From positions 124,001 through 188,000 of the forward strand of contig NZ_JAAVJL010000003.1 in the NCBI RefSeq assembly GCF_012863495.1: a DNA stretch of 64,000 bases, written 5' to 3'. How positions within the stretch are numbered: position 1 is the first letter of the stretch; each line of letters opens with the position of its first letter. Source of the DNA: Pseudanabaena yagii GIHE-NHR1. GTDB lineage: Bacteria; Cyanobacteriota; Cyanobacteriia; Pseudanabaenales; Pseudanabaenaceae. The notes under the pieces are model-generated. The model had not been told where the DNA came from and searched no databases. It saw only the letters and a list, made by a program, of their open reading frames with translations. Both the position numbers and the translations under genes were made by a program. Positions 59,870-64,000 of the stretch are shown piece after piece.

Positions 59870-61283
59870 TATTTCTACATGATTGGCGGTGGCTTGAGAG
59901 ATGGATATCAATCAACTTAATGCTGGCAGTTTATTGATATTTGCAAGGTTTGTCGCAACACGGTTTCTACCTTCTGATTTTGCTTGATAGAGATATTCAT
60001 CAGCCTGTGCGATTAAATCTCGATCAGACAAGTGCTCTTGAGGAATCAAACTACAAACACCAATACTCAAGGTGACGAGATCGCTTGCCTTAGAACTGGC
60101 GTGGGGAAGATTTAAGTTGAAAACAGATATCCGTATTTGCTCGGCAATGTCAACGGCTTTACTGACGGGCATATTAAATAGGACTGCGGCAAATTCTTCG
60201 CCACCATAACGGGCAATGATCGCATTAGGTTCACGTTCTACAACATCAGCCATTGCTTTAGCGACTTTCTGCAAACAGAGATCACCTGCGAGATGCCCAT
60301 AGGTATCGTTATACAGTTTGAAAAAGTCAACATCGCAAAGGAGCAGCGATAGAGGTTGTGATGATTGCAATGCGGCTTGCCAAATTTTGTCCAGATGCAT
60401 TTGAAAGAAGCGACGATTCATCACCTTAGTTAATCCATCGGTACAGGCTAAACGCTCTAATTCCTGATTAGCTGCTTCTATTTCTGCTTTCGCTAGGCGC
60501 AAGCTTTCTTGATAGCGTTCCTGTTCTTGTAACATCAAGTTAATATCAGAGGCAAGTTCGCTTAGTTCATCATTTCCTGCTAGCGATACCTCTGTAGAGT
60601 GGCTAAAATCTGCTTTCACTTCCTTAAGTTGTTTACTCAAATGGGAAATTCGCGATAGAACCCAGCGATCAAGAAGTAAGTTGGAAGTTATGCCAAATAC
60701 CAGAACCGTTAACCATACAAATAGTAGGAGAATCTTTACGCCTTCTTCTCCCTGTGTGGCAAAGGGCTTAGGAGAAATTGACTGAAGCACTGCGATCGGT
60801 TCGCCTTTTATATCCCGTAAAAGTATATAGCCAGCTTGAAATTTGGTCTCTTCAGATGGAAATATATTCTTACCAGCCGTTCCATCTAGTTTAGGTTGTA
60901 AATCTGGTTTGGGAGTGTAGTCTTTAATGGAGCGTAAATTACCTAACTGTGGTGATTTCAACTCTTCAGGAACTTCTGGATCTTTGATGGAGAGAAGACG
61001 TAATCTTAAAAGTGATCGCTCTCCAAAGCTTTTGAGCCGACTAGGAGTTAGCCATTGCCCAATCAGTAGTCGTAGTTGCTCGCGATCGCTAATCTGTGGA
61101 CGCTCTGTTAGTAATAGTAAGCCTTCAGGTGTTTGAACAAATCCCGCTTGAATACCTTTTGGGAAATTAATTGCCTCACTAGTGGGAAGGCTTGTCCATT
61201 GTGGGGGGAGATTGCCTAGGATGGTTTCTAGAGATGAGGAAGGAGGCTTAATTTCTTTGAGTCCATCTCCTAAGCCACTCTTA

Positions 61284-62344
61284 CAGCAAATTCCGATCAA
61301 ACCCGCCACAGGAAGAGTAATCTAGAAGGATCACGAAATAGAAATAAAATATGGCAGCATATTCGCGCTTATTTACGGGAAAAGATATTAAGTGCATGGC
61401 AAAACAAAGAAAATACGCAGAGAGATTTGGCAAAACGATTTAAAGTAAGTCTGTCTTTTGTGCGAGATTTTTTGCGTCGGTATCGAGAAACAGATGAAAT
61501 CGCAGCAAAACCGCAAGGAGGAGATCGACGATCCAAAATTAAAGGCAAGAATGAAGAATTAGTGAAAGCAATTGTTAGAGAACAAAATGATATATATCTG
61601 CGAGAGATAAAAGAAAAACTCCAAGAAACCAAAGAAATTAAGGTGAGTGTATCGAGTTTAAGCCGTACTCTCAAGCGATTGGATTTAGGGCGTAAAAAAA
61701 AACTTTAGTAGCCAGTGAACAAGCCACAGAGAGAGTCCAAAAATTGCGCTATGAGTTTCGGAGTTGGCTCGATACAATAGATGTAAAAAACCTTGTATTC
61801 ATTGATGAGACAGGACTAAATCTGGCGATGACAAGGTTCTATGGCAGATGTGAAGGGGGAGCAAGAGTATATGACGACCGTCCAAGCAACAAAGGTAAGA
61901 ACATTACTTTAATTGGCGCAATGAGTGATACTGGGTTGATAGCAGCAATGACTTTTGTAGGGAGTTTAAACACTGCAAGCTTCTTAGTTTTTATTGAAAA
62001 AATATTATTGCCTCAATTATGGGTTGGAGCAATTGTTGCTATGGACAATTTGCCAGTACATTACGCAGAAATTGCGAAAATCTTAATTGAATCTGTTGGG
62101 GCTAAGGTCAAGTTTCTCCCTCCTTATTCTCCAGACTTATCACCGATTGAGTTATGTTGGTCAAAGTTAAAGGAAATTATTCGTTCAGCTAAAGCTCGTA
62201 CAATCGAGGCTCTTGATGCGGCAATTACTTCGTCTATTCAGACTATTACTGATGAAGATGCTCTTAATTGGTTCCATCATTGTGGCATCTGCTTTGAGCC
62301 TTTTAGGTAGCTTCTTTTGTGGCGGGTTTGATCAGAATTTGCTG
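61284..62344 (+). mobile_element. IS630-family insertion sequence, copy 3 (1061 bp)
   Basis: It has the same ends as copies 1 and 2, with TA at 61282-61283 and 62345-62346. It differs from the other two at several bases (for example GACTTTTTG in place of GACTTATTG-type sequence, and D for G in YRETDEIA). It interrupts the diguanylate cyclase gene. Confidence 0.93.
61427..62310 (+). CDS. IS630 transposase, two frames joined by -1 frameshift (copy 3)
   Basis: Frame one (61427-61708) and frame two (61744-62310) have the same organisation as in copies 1 and 2. Amino-acid changes in the first frame include FLRRYRETDEIAAKPQ and LQETKEIKV. The DDE frame is unchanged. The A-run at the junction is conserved, so a -1 shift remains possible. 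Confidence 0.9.
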
Positions 62345-62423
62345 TAAGGGATTTGCCAGAGCGATCAAAGGCGATCGCAATATCGATCTTGGAGTTAATC
62401 TTTTCTAGAGATTCCTTGCTATA

Positions 62424-63536
62424 CCTTGACAGGGGGTAGACTTTATTTTTTATAAGAGTAAAGATGGAAGAAACGTTAACTTTTCTCCAAGATGCTCCGA
62501 ATAACATTTACCAAAGAAGAAATAGATGCGCTACATTACGAAAGATTCCATCACCCGCATCCACGAGTGCAGAGAAAAATGGAAGCACTATACCTAAAAA
62601 GCCAGAAATACCCACACAAGGAAATTACGAAACTGCTAAGAATCAGTGAACCGACACTGTTGAACTATTTACGAGATTATAAAGAAGGTGGGATAAGCAA
62701 ACTGAAAGAACTGACCTTTAATCGCCCCCAGAGTGAACTAAAAAAGCATCAAGAAAGTTTAGAGATATATTTTCGAGAACATCCACCTAAAACGCTGGCT
62801 CATGCAGCAGCAAAAATTACTGAGTTGACAGGGATTGTCCGTAGTCGAGAACAGGTGCGTCATTTCCTGAAATCGATGGGAATGAGTTGTCGTCGAGTGG
62901 GGCTAATACCTGCAAAGGCTGACCCAGCAGCACAAGAGGAATTTCTTAAAAAAAACTAGAACCGCGCTTAGAGGAAGCTAAATCTGGACAAAGAGCCGTT
63001 TTCTTTGTTGATGCTGCTCACTTTGTCCTTGGAGCCTATTTAGGCTTTTTGTGGTGTTTTGAACGCTTGTTTCTTAAATCTGGGACGGGAAGACAGCGTT
63101 TTAATGTCCTCGGTGCACTTAATGCTGTTACTCATGAGTTGATTACTGTGACTAATGATTCTTACATCAATGCTCAAAGTGTTTGTGACTTACTCCACAA
63201 ACTTGCGGCTTTGGGTTTGACTATACCCATTACTCTTGTCTTGGATAATGCTCGTTATCAAAAGTGTGTTTTAGTTTTTGAGTTGGCTCAGTCATTAAAT
63301 ATCGAGCTTCTTTATTTGACTACTTACTCTCCAAACTTAAACTTGATTGAGCGTCTTTGGAAATTTGTGAAGAAACAGTGTCTCTACTCCGTCTATTACC
63401 CTGATTTTGATTCTTTCAAGTTTGCTATTGCTTCTTGCCTTGAGAATTCCCGCACTACTCATAAAGCAGCTTTGGATTCTTTATTGACTTTGCGCTTTCA
63501 GTCTTTTGATAATGTTAAGTCTATTCCCTGTTAAGG
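62424..63536 (+). mobile_element. Second IS630-type insertion sequence (1113 bp)
   Basis: Its ends CCTTGACAGGGGGTAGACTT and AAGTCTATTCCCTGTTAAGG are imperfect inverted repeats. TATA flanks both sides. The transposase is unrelated in detail to the 1061-bp element. It is inserted only 80 bp from IS copy 3 in the same host gene. Confidence 0.88.
62492..63534 (+). CDS. IS630-type transposase, two frames joined by -1 frameshift
   Basis: Frame one (62492-62959) encodes an N-terminal HTH (KEITKLLRISEPTLLNYLRD). It ends FLKKN after a run of eight A. Frame two enters as KKKLEPRLEEAKSGQRAVFF and then VDAAHFVLGAYLGFLWCFE, with ITLVLDNARYQKCVLVFELA and LTTYSPNLNLIERLWKFVKK as the DDE motifs. The two frames are joined by a -1 slip in the A-run at about 62948-62955. 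The last codon ends next to the right terminal repeat. Confidence 0.88.
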
Positions 63537-63798
63537 TATATCTGGAGATAATGGCTGATTAGGATTAGATGATATTCCCAAATCATCGATGAGAGACTTA
63601 AGCATTCGATCAAGCCGACGGTGCATTGTCGTGGACTCGATCAAGGCAATCTTCTGCAAAATCAAATAGGACAACCCGACTGACAACCCCACTACCAGAA
63701 ATATAGTAGTAATGCTGCTAGCCAGCAATGTCCTTAGTCGCAGATTCATAGGATATGGCTTGTTGGTCTAAGGAAAAACTTTTAGGTCTCTGCGATTT

Positions 63799-63862
63799 AA
63801 TGAGGAACCAATTTTTGGTGATGCAGCGAAGTCGCTGCATCATCAAAAATTGGTTCCTCATT
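63799..63862. repeat. 30-bp-arm palindrome at the window's end
   Basis: Arms starting AATGAGGAACCAATTTTTG pair with one G-T mismatch around AAGT. It lies upstream of the broken diguanylate cyclase gene, which reads away from it. The remaining 138 bp to the window end show no gene. Confidence 0.75.
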
Positions 63863-64000
63863 TTACGGCGAAGAACTCCCATGATTATACCTAGGTATAT
63901 CGCAATCCTAAAACGAGCTGTAAAGTTTTGCAAAAGATAGTAAATTTTAAGCATTTAGTAAAATAATATACAGAAATATAAAAAGTTTTCCTTTCGGTTT

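Larger units (their letters stand above)
59912..63749 (-). pseudogene. Diguanylate cyclase (CHASE4-like/HAMP/GGDEF) broken by two IS elements
   Basis: Three pieces of one gene can be read on the minus strand. Piece 1 (63749 to about 63537) has the start MNLRLRTLLASSITTIFLVV, a membrane helix and STTMHRRLDRMLKSLIDDLG. Piece 2 (62423 to 62347) encodes YSKESLEKINSKIDIAIAFD. Piece 3 (61283 to 59912) carries the rest of the sensor domain, a second membrane helix (LLLFVWLTVLVFGITSNLLL), HAMP and a GGDEF domain with RYGGEEFAAVLF intact. The 1061-bp IS lies between pieces 2 and 3; removing it with one TA restores ...RSGKSLKSGLGDG... in frame. The 1113-bp IS lies between pieces 1 and 2; removing it with one TA leaves a TAG and a frame offset, whereas removing the 1113 bp alone keeps the frame. 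The GGDEF piece could still be translated from a GTG within the IS end, but would lack the sensor. Confidence 0.88.

Overview
The window looks like chromosomal DNA of a gas-vacuolate cyanobacterium. The evidence is the very frequent HIP1 octamer GCGATCGC, several cyanobacterial-type families (DUF3285, UPF0367, DUF3370, ComFB), a gvpA-gvpC-gvpN-gvpJ gas vesicle cluster and a mntCAB manganese transporter. A filamentous planktonic genus such as Pseudanabaena is a guess. No rRNA, tRNA or CRISPR array was recognised.

Layout. 1-4600: a 2Fe-2S ferredoxin cut by the window edge, nusB, an ECF sigma factor with a cupin anti-sigma factor, a divergent Tat-exported ferritin-like protein and an MFS transporter. 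4600-9000: a 106-bp MITE-like element split by an IS630 copy, then the minus-strand gas vesicle cluster with an unusually long GvpC. 9200-24800: housekeeping and accessory genes (DUF3285, ybeY, dgkA, an RND pump with a His-rich tail, pdxJ, an ISNCY-like IS, a PLP enzyme, ComFB, GH57, DUF192, an FtsL-like protein, cynS, a glyoxalase and a WecG-type glycosyltransferase). 24900-26900: a Septu-like ptuA-ptuB pair. 27000-32850: DUF3370, an ECF-type ABC ATPase, UPF0367, nadA and an M48 protease. 33000-41760: an eight-gene, AT-rich glycan operon with glycosyltransferases, two FkbM methyltransferases and a Wzy-like polymerase. 41789-47300: ispG, IS630 copy 2 and mntCAB. 47290-55000: two pentapeptide-repeat genes around a VanW gene, a predicted small protein and a second ptuA-ptuB pair, then Uma2 and RecQ. 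55000-64000: chrA, a GGCT-like protein, an MpaB-like oxygenase, an ArsR-type regulator, a YHYH protein and a CHASE4-like/HAMP/GGDEF gene broken by two different IS630-type elements.

How it fits together. Three copies of one 1061-bp IS630 element, a second 1113-bp IS630-type element, a 1418-bp ISNCY-like element and at least two MITE-like families show active recent transposition. In most cases target duplications and insertion sites can be read directly. Many gene ends carry long, near-perfect palindromes with different stem sequences but three-base loops, often GAA closed by G-C pairs. The most interesting items are the two divergent Septu-like loci 23 kb apart, the GvpC with an extra C-terminal domain, the hybrid anti-sigma factor, the TA-flanked MITE family, the doubly interrupted diguanylate cyclase and the mntC leader repeat that covers a candidate start codon.
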